Below are positions 9,349-19,231 of a stretch of 64,000 nt of DNA, piece by piece (the first letter of the stretch is position 1; each line of letters begins with the position of its first letter). Under the pieces are notes generated by a model. That model worked only from the letters and a program-made list of their open reading frames with translations, was not told the DNA's origin and searched no databases. The position numbers were made by a program, and so were the translations under genes. This stretch comes from Herbihabitans rhizosphaerae (lineage in GTDB: Bacteria > Actinomycetota > Actinomycetes > Mycobacteriales > Pseudonocardiaceae). The stretch lies in the NCBI RefSeq assembly GCF_004216555.1, contig NZ_SGWQ01000001.1, positions 310,001 to 374,000 on the forward strand, written 5' to 3'.

Positions 9349-10667
9349 TACTCGGACTCCTTATCTGGAGTGTCCGAAGTGGACTGTCCAGCGGGGACGG
9401 CGGCCGGCTTTCTGGCCACCTTCGCCTCACTGAGCGAGCGCCGTTTCGGCGGCTTGGGCACCTCGAGATCCAGCGGCGGCACCGGATGCCCGCCGCCGGT
9501 GACCGGCACCAGGTACTCGTCCTCGGCGCGGGCGCGCTTGTCCGGGATCAGCATCGCGACCGCGATCAGCACCAGCAGCGCCACACCGCCGAAGACCAGG
9601 ATCTGCGAGGTGGAGATGTTCGGCTCGTTGCGGAACGCGCGGATGCCGGCGATCACCACGATCCAGACCAGGCTGACCGGCACCAGGACCTTCCACCCGA
9701 GCCGCATGAACTGGTCGTAGCGCATCCTGGGCAGGGTGCCGCGCAGCCAGACGAACACGAACAGCAGCAGCATCGTCTTGCCCATGAACCACAGCACCGG
9801 CCACCAGCCGGTGTTGAGGTAGTTGTCGCCGATCAGCGAGATCGGCCAGGGCGCCATGTACCCGCCGAGGAACAGCGTCGTCGCGAACATCGAGACGATC
9901 ACCATGTTCGTGTACTCCGCGAGGAAGAACATGGCGAACTTCATCGAGCTGTACTCGGTGTGGAACCCGCCGACCAGCTCCGACTCCGCCTCCGGCAGGT
10001 CGAACGGCGCGCGGTTGGTCTCGCCGACCATGGAGATCAGGTAGATCACGAAGCTCGGGATCAGCAGGTAGAAGTACCAGCCGTCCCGTTGCGCGTCGAC
10101 GATGTCGCCGGTGGACAGCGAGTGCGAGTAGAGGATCACGCCGACGATCGACAGGCCCATCGCGATCTCGTAGGAGATCACCTGCGCCGCCGAGCGCAGG
10201 CCGCCGAGCAGCGGGTACGCCGAGCCGGACGCCCAGCCGGCGAGCACGATGCCGTACACGCCCAGCGACGAGCAGGCCAGGATCACCAGCGCGCCGACCG
10301 GCAGGTCGACCAGCTGCAGCACGGTCTGCTCACCGAAGATCGACACCTGCGGGCCGAACGGGATCACCGAGAACGCCAGGAACGACGGGATCACCGAGAC
10401 GATCGGAGCCAGGAAGTACACCTTCCGGTCCGCCGTCGTCGGGATGATCTGCTCCTTGAACGGGAGCTTGATCGCGTCGGCGATGCTCTGCAGCAGACCC
10501 CACGGGCCGACCCGGTTCGGGCCCGGCCGGTGCTGCATCCACGCGACGACCTTGCGCTCGAAGATGACCATGAACATGGTCATCAGCGGCCCGATCAGCA
10601 GCAGCACGACCGCCTTGATCAGGATCAGCCAGAGCGGGTCGTCCGCGAGCAGTTCCGCGCGGGTCAT
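9348..10667 (-). CDS. nuoH: NADH-quinone oxidoreductase subunit H
   Basis: An eight-helix membrane subunit that forms much of the quinone chamber. It has [20 protein letters not shown] near the N-terminus and [17 protein letters not shown] followed by FFLAEYTNM, both hallmarks of NuoH. The start overlaps the nuoG stop (ATGA). At 439 residues it is about 100 longer than E. coli NuoH. The excess is a charged cytoplasmic tail after about residue 355, with a Pro-rich [16 protein letters not shown] segment. Confidence 0.96.
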   Translation of the reverse strand: MTRAELLADDPLWLILIKAVVLLLIGPLMTMFMVIFERKVVAWMQHRPGPNRVGPWGLLQSIADAIKLPFKEQIIPTTADRKVYFLAPIVSVIPSFLAFSVIPFGPQVSIFGEQTVLQLVDLPVGALVILACSSLGVYGIVLAGWASGSAYPLLGGLRSAAQVISYEIAMGLSIVGVILYSHSLSTGDIVDAQRDGWYFYLLIPSFVIYLISMVGETNRAPFDLPEAESELVGGFHTEYSSMKFAMFFLAEYTNMVIVSMFATTLFLGGYMAPWPISLIGDNYLNTGWWPVLWFMGKTMLLLFVFVWLRGTLPRMRYDQFMRLGWKVLVPVSLVWIVVIAGIRAFRNEPNISTSQILVFGGVALLVLIAVAMLIPDKRARAEDEYLVPVTGGGHPVPPLDLEVPKPPKRRSLSEAKVARKPAAVPAGQSTSDTPDKESE

Positions 10668-13168
10668 GACGCCTCCCCACGGGCGAGGGTGACGATATCG
10701 CCGTGGCCGGCGCCGAGGGTGGCGCGCACGGTCGAGTCACCGGAGTCGGCCGGCAGCCAGACCACGCCGTCGGGCAGGTCGGCGTGCACGACCGGCAGCG
10801 TGATCGAACCGCGGGCGGTGGACACGGTCGCCGTGCCGTTCAGGCCCAGCGCCCGCGCCGTGGACTCGGAAACCCGTGCCACGACAGGGCGTGCGGTGCC
10901 GGCAAGGGCAGGCTCGTCGTCCTGCATGGAGCCGTTGTCCAGCAACTGCCGCCAGGTGGCCAGCAGCGCCGACGGCCCGCCGAGCGAGCTGGGCACCTGT
11001 GCCGCCGGCACCTCCAGCATGCTCGGCCGCGAGCCGTTCGCGCTGGAATCATTCACGCTGGGCAGCCTGGCGAAGTCGCCGGCCGCGGATGCCGGGGTCT
11101 GGGTGAACAGGTCGACGTCCATCTCCACGGCCAGCGTGTCCAGCACCCGGCCGTCCGGCAGCGCGCCGGTGCCCTCCAGCGTGGTACCGAACTCGCGGCG
11201 GCGGCCCTCCCAGTTGAGGTAGCTGCCGGCCTTCTCCACCGACGGCGCGATCGGCAGGACCACGTGCGCGTAGTCGTGCACGGCGGACCGGCGCAGTTCG
11301 AGGGAGACGATGAAACCGTTGCCGGACAAGGTTTCCAGCGCCTCGCGGGCCAGTGCCGGGTCGGGCAGGTCGTTCGGGTCGACGCCGCCGACCACCAGGC
11401 CGGACAGCTTGCCGTTGGACGCGGCGGCGAGGATCGCGGAGGTGTCGCGGCCGGGCTCGGCGGGCAGCGTTCCCTCGTCCACGCCCCACGCGCGCTCGAT
11501 CTCCGCGCGGGCGGCCGCGTCGGTGACCGGGTGGCCGCCGGGCAGCAGCGTCGGCAGCGCGCCGGCCTCCAGCGCACCGCGCTCGCCGGCGCGGCGCGGG
11601 ATCCAGGCGAGCTTGGCGCCGGTCTCCGCGGACAGCTTGGTCAGCGCGGAGAACAGGCCCGGCACCTGTGCTGCCCGCTCGCCGAAGACGATCACCGCGC
11701 CGTTCTTGCGCAGTGCCTCGACGACGTCCGGCGCGTGTGTGGCCAGGCCCTCGATCGCGGCCGCCTCGCCGCCCGGCTGGCAGGCCAGCAGCGACGCGGA
11801 GGTCTTGGTCACGCTGGTGGTCGTCCACTGTCCGATGTGGAACACCGCGGTGTTGTTCTTGCGGGCGGCCTTGCGCAGCCGCAGGAACACGATCGGCGCT
11901 TCCTCCTCCGGCTCGAAGGCCACGGTGAGTACGGCGGGCGCGTTCTCGATCGCGGTGAAGGTGACGCCGTTCTCCGGTGTCGTGCCGACCACCGAGGACG
12001 CCAGGAAGGACAGCTCCTCGTCCGAGTGCGCCCGCGCGCGGAAGTCGATGTCGTTGGTGCGCAAGGCGATCCGCGCGAACTTGGCGTAGGCGTAGGCGTC
12101 CTCGACGGTCAGCCGGCCGCCGGTGAGCACGCCGGCGCCCTTCGCGTCGCGCGCCGTGGCCAGCCCGTCGGCCGCCATCCGCAGCGCCTCGGTCCAGGAC
12201 GACTCGACCAGCTCACCGGTGGCCTTGTCGCGCACCAGCGGGCGGGTGATCCGGTCGGCCGCGGTGGCGTACCGGAACGCGAACCGGCCCTTGTCGCAGA
12301 TCCACTCCTCGTTGACCTCGGGGTCGTTGCCGGCGAGCTTGCGCTGCACCTTGCCGCGCCGCCAGTCGGTGCGCTCCGCGCAGCCGGAGGAGCAGTGCTC
12401 GCACACGCTCGGCGTGGACACCAGGTCGAACGGACGGGAGCGAAAGCGGTACTGGGCGCTGGTGAGCGCGCCGACCGGGCAGATCTGGATCGTGTTGCCG
12501 GAGAAGTAGCTGGCGAACTCCTTGCCCTCACTGGTCTTGTTGAGCGCTGTGATCTCGGAGGTCGCCTCCGTGCCCACCTGCTGGTCGGCGCCGCGCTCCA
12601 GCAGCTCGATGAACGGGTCGCCGGCGATCTGCGCGGAGAACCGGGTGCAGCGCTGGCACAGCACGCACCGCTCGCGGTCCAGCAGCACCTGCGTGGACAC
12701 GTTGATCGGTTTGGGGAAGGTGCGCTTGACGTCCACGAACCGGGAGTCCGCGCGGCCGTGCGCGAGCGCCTGGTTCTGCAGCGGGCACTCGCCGCCCTTG
12801 TCGCAGATCGGGCAGTCCAGCGGGTGGTTGATCAGCAGCAGCTCCATCACGCCCTGCTGCGCCTTGTCGGCGACCTTCGACGTCCGCTGGGTGCGCACGA
12901 CCATGCCGTCGGCGACCGTCATCGTGCAGGACGCCTGCGGCTTCGGCATCGGCCGGCCGCCCATCTCCACCTCGACCAGGCACTGGCGGCACGCGCCCGC
13001 CGGGTCCAGCAGCGGGTGGTCGCAGAAGCGCGGGATCACGATGCCCAGCCGCTCGGCCGTGCGGATGATCAGCTCGCCCTTCGGCGCGACGACCTCGACG
13101 TCGTCGATCACCAGCGTGACGTGCCCCTCGGGCACCTCCAGCTTCTTCGGCTCCTGTACCGCTGTCAT
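10664..13168 (-). CDS. nuoG: NADH-quinone oxidoreductase subunit G
   Basis: The 834-residue iron-sulfur subunit of the peripheral arm. The N-terminal [2Fe-2S] domain has [15 protein letters not shown], followed by [13 protein letters not shown] and [10 protein letters not shown] for [4Fe-4S] clusters. A CxxCxxxC-x27-C motif starting at CEHCSSGC matches the ligands of the extra N7 cluster found in some bacteria (E. coli, Thermus). A molybdopterin-oxidoreductase-like domain without evident cofactor function makes up the rest. I chose the ATG at 13168, which overlaps the nuoF stop. The frame stays open further upstream, but that part is the shadow of nuoF. Confidence 0.96.
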   Translation of the reverse strand: MTAVQEPKKLEVPEGHVTLVIDDVEVVAPKGELIIRTAERLGIVIPRFCDHPLLDPAGACRQCLVEVEMGGRPMPKPQASCTMTVADGMVVRTQRTSKVADKAQQGVMELLLINHPLDCPICDKGGECPLQNQALAHGRADSRFVDVKRTFPKPINVSTQVLLDRERCVLCQRCTRFSAQIAGDPFIELLERGADQQVGTEATSEITALNKTSEGKEFASYFSGNTIQICPVGALTSAQYRFRSRPFDLVSTPSVCEHCSSGCAERTDWRRGKVQRKLAGNDPEVNEEWICDKGRFAFRYATAADRITRPLVRDKATGELVESSWTEALRMAADGLATARDAKGAGVLTGGRLTVEDAYAYAKFARIALRTNDIDFRARAHSDEELSFLASSVVGTTPENGVTFTAIENAPAVLTVAFEPEEEAPIVFLRLRKAARKNNTAVFHIGQWTTTSVTKTSASLLACQPGGEAAAIEGLATHAPDVVEALRKNGAVIVFGERAAQVPGLFSALTKLSAETGAKLAWIPRRAGERGALEAGALPTLLPGGHPVTDAAARAEIERAWGVDEGTLPAEPGRDTSAILAAASNGKLSGLVVGGVDPNDLPDPALAREALETLSGNGFIVSLELRRSAVHDYAHVVLPIAPSVEKAGSYLNWEGRRREFGTTLEGTGALPDGRVLDTLAVEMDVDLFTQTPASAAGDFARLPSVNDSSANGSRPSMLEVPAAQVPSSLGGPSALLATWRQLLDNGSMQDDEPALAGTARPVVARVSESTARALGLNGTATVSTARGSITLPVVHADLPDGVVWLPADSGDSTVRATLGAGHGDIVTLARGEAS

Positions 13169-14466
13169 GCCTGCGCTCCTGCCAACGCTGGGGCGGCCTT
13201 CTGCTTGTCGCACAAGGCGAGGAACTCGTCCCTGAAGTACTGGATGCCAGAGGTGATCGGGCTGACCGCACCGTCGCCGAGCGCGCAGAACGAGCGGCCG
13301 AGCACGTTGTCGCACACGTCCAGCAGCGTGTCGATGTCGGCCTCGGTGCCGTTGCCGGCGACCATGCGCTCCAGGATCTGGGTCAGCCAGTAGGTGCCCT
13401 CGCGGCACGGGGTGCACTTGCCGCAGGACTCGTGCTTGTAGAACTGCGTCCACTTCATCACGGCCCAGGGCACGGACACCGTCTCGTTGAAGACCTGTAC
13501 GGCGGTGGTGCCGAGCATCGAGCCGGCCTCGGCCGCGCCCTCGAAGTCCAGCGGCACGTCCAGGTGCTCGGCGGTGAACATCGGCGTGGACGACCCGCCG
13601 GGAGTCCAGAACTTCAGCGGGATGCCGTCCTTCATGCCGCCGGCCAGCTCCAGCAGGTCGCGCAGGGTGGTGCCCAGCGGCGCCTCGTACTGGCCGGGCT
13701 TCTCCACGTGTCCGGAGATCGAGTAGATCTTCGGGCCGGGCGACTTCTCCGTGCCCATCTCGCGGAACCAGTCCGAGCCGCCGTTCACGATGAACGGCAC
13801 GGACGCGATCGTCTCCACGTTGTTCACCGTGGTCGGCGCGGCGTAAAGCCCTGCGGCGGCGGGGAAAGGCGGCTTCAGGCGCGGCTGGCCGCGGCGGCCC
13901 TCCAGCGAGTCGAGCAGTGCCGTCTCCTCGCCGCAGATGTACGCGCCCGCACCCGGGTGCACCACGATGTCGAGATCGAATCCGGAGTCCAGGATGTTCT
14001 TGCCGAGGTAGCCGGCCTGGTAGGCCTCGCGGACCGCGGCGTTGAGGCGGCGGATGCAGTGCAGCGCCTCGCCGCGCACGTAGATGAAGCAGTGGTGCGC
14101 CCGCATGGCGTAGGACGCGATGACGCAGCCCTCGATCAGCGAGTGCGGGTCGGCCATCATCAGCGGGATGTCCTTGCACGTGCCCGGCTCGCCCTCGTCG
14201 GCGTTGATCACCAGGTAGTGCGGCTTGTCCTCGTTGGGCGGCATGAACGACCACTTCACGCCGGCCGGGAAGCCGGCGCCGCCGCGTCCGCGCAGCCCGG
14301 AGTCCTTGACCAACTGCACAAGCTGTTCCGGGGATGCCTTGAGCGCCTTGGGAAGCGCGGTGTATCCCTCGAGCTTGGTGTAGGTGTCCAACGTCCAGGA
14401 CCTCGGCGACAGCCAGGTCTTGGTGAGCACCGGGGTGACCGGCGCCGGCTTACGCGGTTCGGTCAT
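13165..14466 (-). CDS. nuoF: NADH-quinone oxidoreductase subunit F
   Basis: The 433-residue flavoprotein that binds NADH and FMN and starts electron transfer. [15 protein letters not shown] (dinucleotide/FMN site) and [16 protein letters not shown] (FMN site) are present. [15 protein letters not shown] plus a later Cys in FCALGDGA ligate the N3 [4Fe-4S] cluster. The ATG at 14466 overlaps the nuoE TGA by four bases. Confidence 0.97.
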   Translation of the reverse strand: MTEPRKPAPVTPVLTKTWLSPRSWTLDTYTKLEGYTALPKALKASPEQLVQLVKDSGLRGRGGAGFPAGVKWSFMPPNEDKPHYLVINADEGEPGTCKDIPLMMADPHSLIEGCVIASYAMRAHHCFIYVRGEALHCIRRLNAAVREAYQAGYLGKNILDSGFDLDIVVHPGAGAYICGEETALLDSLEGRRGQPRLKPPFPAAAGLYAAPTTVNNVETIASVPFIVNGGSDWFREMGTEKSPGPKIYSISGHVEKPGQYEAPLGTTLRDLLELAGGMKDGIPLKFWTPGGSSTPMFTAEHLDVPLDFEGAAEAGSMLGTTAVQVFNETVSVPWAVMKWTQFYKHESCGKCTPCREGTYWLTQILERMVAGNGTEADIDTLLDVCDNVLGRSFCALGDGAVSPITSGIQYFRDEFLALCDKQKAAPALAGAQA

Positions 14467-15200
14467 TTCTTCTGCACCTCCGGCATCGCGACCTTCGCCG
14501 GCATGGCGGGTGCGGTCCACCCGTTGTCGGCGGCCATCCTCGCGCCGCGCACGGTCTCCTCGGCGGCCGTCGGAGCGTCCACAGTGGACCGGTAGGTCTC
14601 CTCGTCCTCGGGGAAGAACCCGGCCAGCTCCAGCTCGGCGGTCTTGAAGTCACGCAGCGGGGCGCCGCGTGTCGGGGCCGGCTTGTCGCCGGCACGCAGC
14701 GCGTCCACCAGCTCGACGGCCTTGTCCTCGGTGAGGTTGTCGTAGTACTCGTAGTTCACCTGCAGCACCGGACCGAGGTCGCAGGCCGCGAGGCACTCCG
14801 CGTGCTCCAGCGTCACCGAGCCGGATTCCCCAGGCGTGCCAACGGTTTCCTCGTGCCCGAGCGGCTTGCCGTCAGGGGTATCGCTGCCCAGGTGCTCCTT
14901 GAGCCGCGTGTAGATCGCGTCCCCGCCGAGTGCCGCGCACAGCGTGTTGGTGCACACGCTGACCAGGTGCTCGCCGCACGGCTTGCGCTTGTACATCGTG
15001 TAGAACGTGGCCACCGCGCTCACCTCGGCGGTGGACAGGTCCAGCTTCTGCGCGCAGAACGCGATGCCCGCCTGCGACACGAAGCCCTGCACCGACTGGA
15101 CCAGGTGCAGCATCGGCAGCAGCGCGGAACGGGCCTGCGGGTAGCGGGCGATGATCGCCTCGGCCCGCTCGTGCGTCTGGGTGTCGAACACGTCGGTCAC
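14463..15200 (-). CDS. nuoE: NADH-quinone oxidoreductase subunit E
   Basis: A thioredoxin-fold [2Fe-2S] (N1a) subunit of the NADH-oxidising module, 245 residues. The four ligands are seen in CTNTLC and, about 40 residues on, in CLAAC. The start is GTG 15200, overlapping the nuoD stop as GTGA. The open frame runs far upstream as a shadow of nuoD. A C-terminal extension of roughly 60 residues beyond the compact E. coli protein is usual in actinobacteria. Confidence 0.96.
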   Translation of the reverse strand: MTDVFDTQTHERAEAIIARYPQARSALLPMLHLVQSVQGFVSQAGIAFCAQKLDLSTAEVSAVATFYTMYKRKPCGEHLVSVCTNTLCAALGGDAIYTRLKEHLGSDTPDGKPLGHEETVGTPGESGSVTLEHAECLAACDLGPVLQVNYEYYDNLTEDKAVELVDALRAGDKPAPTRGAPLRDFKTAELELAGFFPEDEETYRSTVDAPTAAEETVRGARMAADNGWTAPAMPAKVAMPEVQKK

Positions 15201-16525
15201 CGGTCGCAACCTCCCATGACGGGATCGAGTGAGGCCACCGCGGCGATCACGTCGGCGACCATGCCGCCCTCGGACATCGCCGGCATCCCTTGCAGGTTCA
15301 CGAAACTGGGCTCGCGCACGTGCACGCGCATCGGGCGGGTGCCACCGTCGGACACCAGGTGGTAGCCGAGCTCGCCGCGCGGCGACTCCACCGGCACGTA
15401 CACCTGGCCCGGCGGCACGTGGAAGCCCTCGGTCACCAGCTTGAAGTGGTGGATCAGCGACTCCATCGACTGGCCCATGATCTTGCGGACGTGCTCCAGC
15501 GAGTTGCCCATGCCGTCCGATCCGATGGACAGCTTCGCCGGCCAGGCGATCTTCTGGTCCTCGATCATCACCGGGCCCGGCTCCAGCTTGTCCAGCGTCT
15601 GCTCGATGATCCGCAGCGACTGGTGCATCTCCTCCACCCGCAGCAGGTAGCGCGCGTACGCGTCGGCCGCGGTCGAGGTCGGAACCTCGAAGTCGTACTC
15701 CTCGTAGCCGCAGTACGGCTCCTGCTTGCGCAGGTCCCAGCCGAGACCGGCCGAGCGCAGCACCGGGCCGGTGATGCCGAGTGCCAGGCACGCGTCCACC
15801 GGCAGGTAGCCGACGCCGATCAGCCGGTTCTTCCAGATCGGCTGGCCGGTGAGCAGCTTGTCGTAGTCGGGCAGCCGGGAGCGCATCACCTTGAGGAAGT
15901 CGCGCACCTTCTGGTCGTAGTCCTCCGGCAGGTCCTGCGCCACACCGCCGGGGCGGATGAACGCGTGGTTCATGCGCAGCCCGGTCAGGTCCTCCAGCAG
16001 GTGCAGCACCTCCTCGCGCTCGCGGAAGCCCGCGGTCATCGCGGTGAGCGCGCCCAACTCCATGCCGCCGGTGGCCAGCGCCACCAGGTGCGAGCTGATC
16101 CGGTTCAGCTCCATCAGCATCACGCGGATGATCGTGGCGCGGCGCGGAATCTGGTCGGTGACGCCCAGCAGCTTCTCGGTGGCCAGGCAGTAGGCGGCCT
16201 CGTTGTGCAGCGGCGCCAGGTAGTCCATCCGCGTCACGAACGTGACGCCCTGGGTCCAGGTGCGGTACTCGCAGTTCTTCTCGATGCCGGTGTGCAGGTA
16301 GCCGATCACCGAGCGGGCCTGCGTGACCGTCTCGCCCTCCAGCTCCAGCACGAGCCGGAGCACGCCGTGCGTGGACGGGTGCTGCGGGCCGAGGTTGATC
16401 ACGATCCGCTCGTCGGAGATCGCGTCCTCGAGCACGTCGTCCCAGTCGCCACCGGTGACCGTGTAGACGCGGCCCTCGGTGGTCTTCCGTTCTTCCGCGG
16501 CGTACGGGTCCGCTTCCGTAGTCAC
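15197..16525 (-). CDS. nuoD: NADH-quinone oxidoreductase subunit D
   Basis: The 49-kDa-type subunit, related to hydrogenase large subunits, which lines the quinone site together with NuoB. It contains [16 protein letters not shown], with the His that contacts the quinone head group, RMDYLAP, and the C-terminal DPVMGGCDR end. Length is 442 residues. The start is GTG 16525, overlapping the nuoC stop (GTGA). Confidence 0.97.
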   Translation of the reverse strand: MTTEADPYAAEERKTTEGRVYTVTGGDWDDVLEDAISDERIVINLGPQHPSTHGVLRLVLELEGETVTQARSVIGYLHTGIEKNCEYRTWTQGVTFVTRMDYLAPLHNEAAYCLATEKLLGVTDQIPRRATIIRVMLMELNRISSHLVALATGGMELGALTAMTAGFREREEVLHLLEDLTGLRMNHAFIRPGGVAQDLPEDYDQKVRDFLKVMRSRLPDYDKLLTGQPIWKNRLIGVGYLPVDACLALGITGPVLRSAGLGWDLRKQEPYCGYEEYDFEVPTSTAADAYARYLLRVEEMHQSLRIIEQTLDKLEPGPVMIEDQKIAWPAKLSIGSDGMGNSLEHVRKIMGQSMESLIHHFKLVTEGFHVPPGQVYVPVESPRGELGYHLVSDGGTRPMRVHVREPSFVNLQGMPAMSEGGMVADVIAAVASLDPVMGGCDR

Positions 16526-17304
16526 GAGTACGACCTCCTCTGATCAGGCGGAGGAATCTCGGCGCCCTTGTACTCGACGGGGATGCCGCCGAGCGGGTAG
16601 TCCTTGCGCTGCGGGTGGCCGTCCCAGTCGTCCGGCATCAGGATCCGGGTGAGCGCGGGGTGGCCGTCGTAGACGATGCCGAACATGTCGTAGGCCTCGC
16701 GCTCCTGCCAGTCGGCGGTCGGGTAGACCTCGACCAGCGACGGCACGTGCGGGTCCTCGATGTCCAGCGCCACCTCGAGCCGGATGCGCCGCCGGTAGGT
16801 CATCGAGGTGAAGTGGTAGACCGAGTGCAGCCGCTGCGGCACGTCCTCGCCGTAGTCCACACCGGACACCGAGCTGCACAGCTCGAAGCGCAGGCCGGCG
16901 TCGTCGCGCAGCATGCGGGCCAGGCCCACCAGGTGCTCGCGCTTGACGTAGAAGGTGATCTCGTCGCGGTCGATGGTGACCTGCTGGATCGCGTCGGCCG
17001 GGATCTCCCGCTCGACCATCGCGTCGCGCATCTCGTCGGCGAACTCGTCGAACCAGCCGCCGTACGGGCGCTCGGCCGGGGCCGGCACGTGCGCGGGGAG
17101 CTTGAGGCCGCCGAAGCCGGAGGTGTCCCCGGTGCCGGAGACGCCGAACATGCCGCTGCGCGCCTTGCCCGCGGTGATACGGGGATCGGGCTGTGCTGGT
17201 CGGGCGTCCTCGGTGCGCGGCTCGACGCCGGTCTCGGCCCGCTCGGCGGACGAGTTCTCGCCGCCGGTCTGTGGCTTGCTTTCGTTGTCTGCCAAGGGAT
17301 TCAC
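16522..17304 (-). CDS. nuoC: NADH-quinone oxidoreductase subunit C
   Basis: The 30-kDa-type peripheral subunit of complex I, recognised by the C-terminal signature [41 protein letters not shown] 17304 overlaps the nuoB stop (GTGA), giving 260 residues. The first ~85 residues are a hydrophilic, Gly/Pro/Glu-rich extension ([17 protein letters not shown]) typical of actinobacterial NuoC and absent from shorter homologues. Confidence 0.95.
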   Translation of the reverse strand: MNPLADNESKPQTGGENSSAERAETGVEPRTEDARPAQPDPRITAGKARSGMFGVSGTGDTSGFGGLKLPAHVPAPAERPYGGWFDEFADEMRDAMVEREIPADAIQQVTIDRDEITFYVKREHLVGLARMLRDDAGLRFELCSSVSGVDYGEDVPQRLHSVYHFTSMTYRRRIRLEVALDIEDPHVPSLVEVYPTADWQEREAYDMFGIVYDGHPALTRILMPDDWDGHPQRKDYPLGGIPVEYKGAEIPPPDQRRSYS

Positions 17305-17849
17305 TTCTTCGCGTACTTGATCGACGACGCGATCAGCTCGGTGCGGTGTCCGCTCTCGGCGAGCAACTGAGCCCGGCGGGCGTTGATCGGCTCGTCGGCG
17401 ATCTTGGCGTGCAGCTTGAGGATCGCGTCCAGGAGCATCTCCGGGCGCGGCGGGCAGCCGGGCAGGTAGATGTCGACCGGGACGACGTGGTCGACGCCCT
17501 GCACCACCGCGTAGTTGTTGAACATGCCACCGGAGGAGGCGCACACGCCCATCGCGAGCACCCACTTGGGCTCGGGCATCTGGTCGTAGATCTGGCGCAG
17601 GACCGGGGCCATCTTGTTGGTGACCCGGCCGGCGACGATCATCAGGTCGGCCTGCCGGGGGCTGGCCCGGAACGCCTCCATGCCGAAGCGGGCGATGTCG
17701 TAGCGCGGGCCGCCGGTGGTCATCATCTCGATGGCGCAACAAGCGAGGCCGAACGTCGCGGGCCACAGCGAATTGCGCCGGCCCCAGTTCACCAGCTTCT
17801 CCAAGCTGGCCAACATGATCCCGTTGGGGAGTTTCTCTTCGATTCCCAT
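17301..17849 (-). CDS. nuoB: NADH-quinone oxidoreductase subunit B
   Basis: A 182-residue subunit that holds cluster N2, the direct electron donor to menaquinone. The tandem cysteines in [11 protein letters not shown] plus the Cys of MGVCASSGG and LPGCPPRPE are the N2 ligands. ATG 17849 lies seven bases after the nuoA stop. The C-terminal ~25 residues ([16 protein letters not shown]...) form the usual basic tail. Confidence 0.97.
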   Translation of the reverse strand: MGIEEKLPNGIMLASLEKLVNWGRRNSLWPATFGLACCAIEMMTTGGPRYDIARFGMEAFRASPRQADLMIVAGRVTNKMAPVLRQIYDQMPEPKWVLAMGVCASSGGMFNNYAVVQGVDHVVPVDIYLPGCPPRPEMLLDAILKLHAKIADEPINARRAQLLAESGHRTELIASSIKYAKK

Positions 17850-17856
17850 GATCGCC

Positions 17857-18312
17857 TCAGTTCCAGTCGAGTCCGCCGCGCCGCCACACGTAGGCGTAGG
17901 CGAAGCCGACCGTCGCGATGAACAGGAAGATCTCCACCAGGCCGAACAGGCCCAGAGCGTCCGCGGAGACCGCGAACGGGTAGAGGAACACCATTTCGAT
18001 GTCGAACAGGATGAACAGCATCGCGGTGAGGTAGTACGCCACCGGGACGCGGCCACCGCCGATCACCGGCTGCGGCGACGGTTCGATGCCGCACTCGTAG
18101 GCCTCGGTCTTCGCGCGGTTTTTCCGCTGCGGGCCGACCATGGGGCCGAGCAGGACGGAGAAGATCGCGAACGCCGCGGCGAGCACGAACAGGATCACGA
18201 TCGGCAGGTAGGAGCCGAGTTCGGACGGACCGCTCGGCGGCTGTATCGGCTGTACCGGTGACGGGGGCTGTTGCGCGAGCGCGACAGCGTTTGACCAGAG
18301 TGTCGACACCAT
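17857..18312 (-). CDS. nuoA: NADH-quinone oxidoreductase subunit A, first gene of nuoA-N
   Basis: A three-helix membrane subunit of complex I. The family signature [11 protein letters not shown] and the segment [21 protein letters not shown] are present. The ATG at 18312 is preceded by GGAAGGGA, giving 151 residues with a Pro/Gln-rich N-terminus of about 30 residues. It heads the 14-gene operon, in which nearly every junction is an overlap, so the whole complex should be made from one transcript. Rex-type sites at 18399-18453 lie 90-140 bases upstream. Confidence 0.96.
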   Translation of the reverse strand: MVSTLWSNAVALAQQPPSPVQPIQPPSGPSELGSYLPIVILFVLAAAFAIFSVLLGPMVGPQRKNRAKTEAYECGIEPSPQPVIGGGRVPVAYYLTAMLFILFDIEMVFLYPFAVSADALGLFGLVEIFLFIATVGFAYAYVWRRGGLDWN

Positions 18313-18368
18313 TGCCGTCCCTTCCGCTTTCCGCCGGCACCCTATGGGGTGACAGTTCGCCACAAAGT

Positions 18369-18386
18369 GGTTAGGCTGTCCTAACC
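18369..18386. promoter_or_regulatory. Dyad resembling an iron-regulator (DtxR/IdeR) box upstream of nuoA
   Basis: GGTTAGG, a 4-base spacer and CCTAACC form a perfect dyad between the Rex-type sites and the nuoA start. The arms TTAGG-n4-CCTAA match the outer parts of the actinobacterial DtxR/IdeR consensus, but the central four bases differ. Complex I is rich in iron-sulfur clusters, so iron control is reasonable but unproven. It could instead be another regulator's operator or a leader hairpin. Confidence 0.35.
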
Positions 18387-18398
18387 CGCAGGTTGCAC

Positions 18399-18424
18399 GA
18401 GCTTGTGAAAGTCTTCACAAGCTC
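18399..18424. promoter_or_regulatory. Rex-type operator 1 upstream of nuoA
   Basis: A 26-bp perfect palindrome with 11-base arms and a 4-base centre. Its core TTGTGAAAGTCTTCACAA (18403-18420) matches the known actinobacterial Rex operator pattern TTGTGAAnnnnTTCACAA. Rex represses respiratory genes when NADH/NAD+ is low, and nuo is among the genes reported under Rex in Streptomyces. The site lies about 90 bases upstream of the nuoA ATG. Confidence 0.75.
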
Positions 18425-18435
18425 GCGTACGCAAG

Positions 18436-18453
18436 TTGTGAACGGCTTCACAA
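18436..18453. promoter_or_regulatory. Rex-type operator 2 upstream of nuoA
   Basis: TTGTGAACGGCTTCACAA is a second perfect match to the Rex consensus, starting 33 bases from the first core. That is about three helical turns, so two dimers would bind the same face of the DNA. The pair suggests cooperative redox control of the nuo promoter. Confidence 0.75.
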
Positions 18454-18565
18454 GACACGGCTGGTAAGTGTAGGGCGCCGCTCAATCCGGCGCGCCCGCA
18501 CCCCGCCCCCAGTCGATCAGTGCGGTCCCTTGTCGTCCAACGCCGCCGCGACAGCGGGGTACCGC

Positions 18566-18799
18566 TCACGCGACATAGAGCACCTCGGCGTCGGCGAGCA
18601 CGTCATTCTTGATTACCCAGTGCAGATCCTTCTTCGAGACAAGATCGATTCTGTGACCGATCAACGCCTCGAGGTCCCTCTGAATCTGCAGAAAGGCAAG
18701 GCCCTGCGCGGCGTGTGGGCCGCGAACGTAGAGCAGGTCCACATCGCTGTCGTCGACGGCGTCACCGCGCGCCGTCGAGCCGAACACCGACAGCTCCAC
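18566..18799 (-). CDS. MNT-type nucleotidyltransferase, N-terminus cut short by a palindrome
   Basis: A minimal nucleotidyltransferase (MNT/MntA family). The motif LSVFGSTARGDAVDDSDVDLL contains GSxARG and the DxD metal ligands. Family members are usually antitoxins that AMPylate a HEPT toxin partner. The in-frame codons upstream of GTG 18799 read RPAIAGLCARYGV, the normal start of this fold, but there is no start codon among them and a TAG follows at 18848-18850. Before that TAG lies GTG ACA CTT GAG GAG CCG. The stop lies inside the 52-bp palindrome. The gene may thus be N-terminally broken or restarted at 18799 (77 residues). I see no HEPT partner next to it, so it may be a relic. Confidence 0.65.
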   Translation of the reverse strand: MELSVFGSTARGDAVDDSDVDLLYVRGPHAAQGLAFLQIQRDLEALIGHRIDLVSKKDLHWVIKNDVLADAEVLYVA

Positions 18800-18802
18800 G
18801 AC

Positions 18803-18854
18803 GCCGTAGCGCGCACACAGGCCGGCGATCGCCGGCCTGTGTGCGCGCTACGGC
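18803..18854. repeat. 52-bp perfect palindrome without a loop
   Basis: Two 26-base arms meet at 18828/18829 with no spacer and no mismatch. The central part is GCCGGCGATCGCCGGC. It overlaps the 5' part of the MNT nucleotidyltransferase frame and supplies the in-frame TAG. Spacer-free palindromes this long are normally unstable. It may be a recent inverted duplication, a quasi-palindrome corrected by template switching, a terminator-like hairpin or an assembly fold-back. Confidence 0.9.
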
Positions 18855-19030
18855 TCCTCAAGTGTCACGCGACGATGATATCGATACAGCACCCGGACCA
18901 CACGACAGCTTGCAAGGCGGCCTTCGACACCAGACGCCGCGTAGCTGCAGGGCGGGTTCTGGAACGGCCCCCGCGTGATTGCGCGGGAGAAGTAGCCGGC
19001 CCCCTTGCCGTCCTCGGCCAGCTGTCGCAG

Positions 19031-19231
19031 CTAGTTCGCCGTCACTGCAAGTCGAAATGAGGCCCACTGATCAGCCGCGATCACAATGGTGCCGCCGTGC
19101 GGATTCTTGGAGTCGCGGAAGGCCGTCCACTGCGGAGTGGTTGCCAGTTCGACGCATTCCGAGCCCTGGTTGCTGTAGCTGCTTTTGCGCCAGGTGAGGG
19201 GCAGAGTCGAGGCGCGGTCAACGGGTTTCAC
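19031..19231 (-). CDS. DUF397 domain protein
   Basis: A 66-residue protein with the DUF397 hallmarks: W-R-K-S-S-Y-S-N near the N-terminus, then CVELA, RDSKNP and F. Such proteins are encoded beside XRE/DUF5753 regulators in actinomycetes and are thought to modulate them (WhiJ-like pairs). Its GTG start overlaps the stop of the XRE gene (GTGA), so the two are coupled. The function of the domain is not established. Confidence 0.88.
   Translation of the reverse strand: MKPVDRASTLPLTWRKSSYSNQGSECVELATTPQWTAFRDSKNPHGGTIVIAADQWASFRLAVTAN

Noticed and set aside
3925..13393. Very long plus-strand open frames opposite the nuo genes, for example 3925-5625, 5418-7508 and 10703-13393
   Set aside because: They are antisense shadows of GC-rich codons. 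Their proteins are Arg/Gln/His/Ala-rich with no domain, and the minus-strand nuo subunits have full family signatures.
18517..18576. A 19-codon ORF overlapping the MNT gene end, as a HEPT toxin partner
   Set aside because: It begins at a plausible coupled ATG but is far too short for a HEPT protein and lacks the RX4-6H motif. It is at most a remnant.
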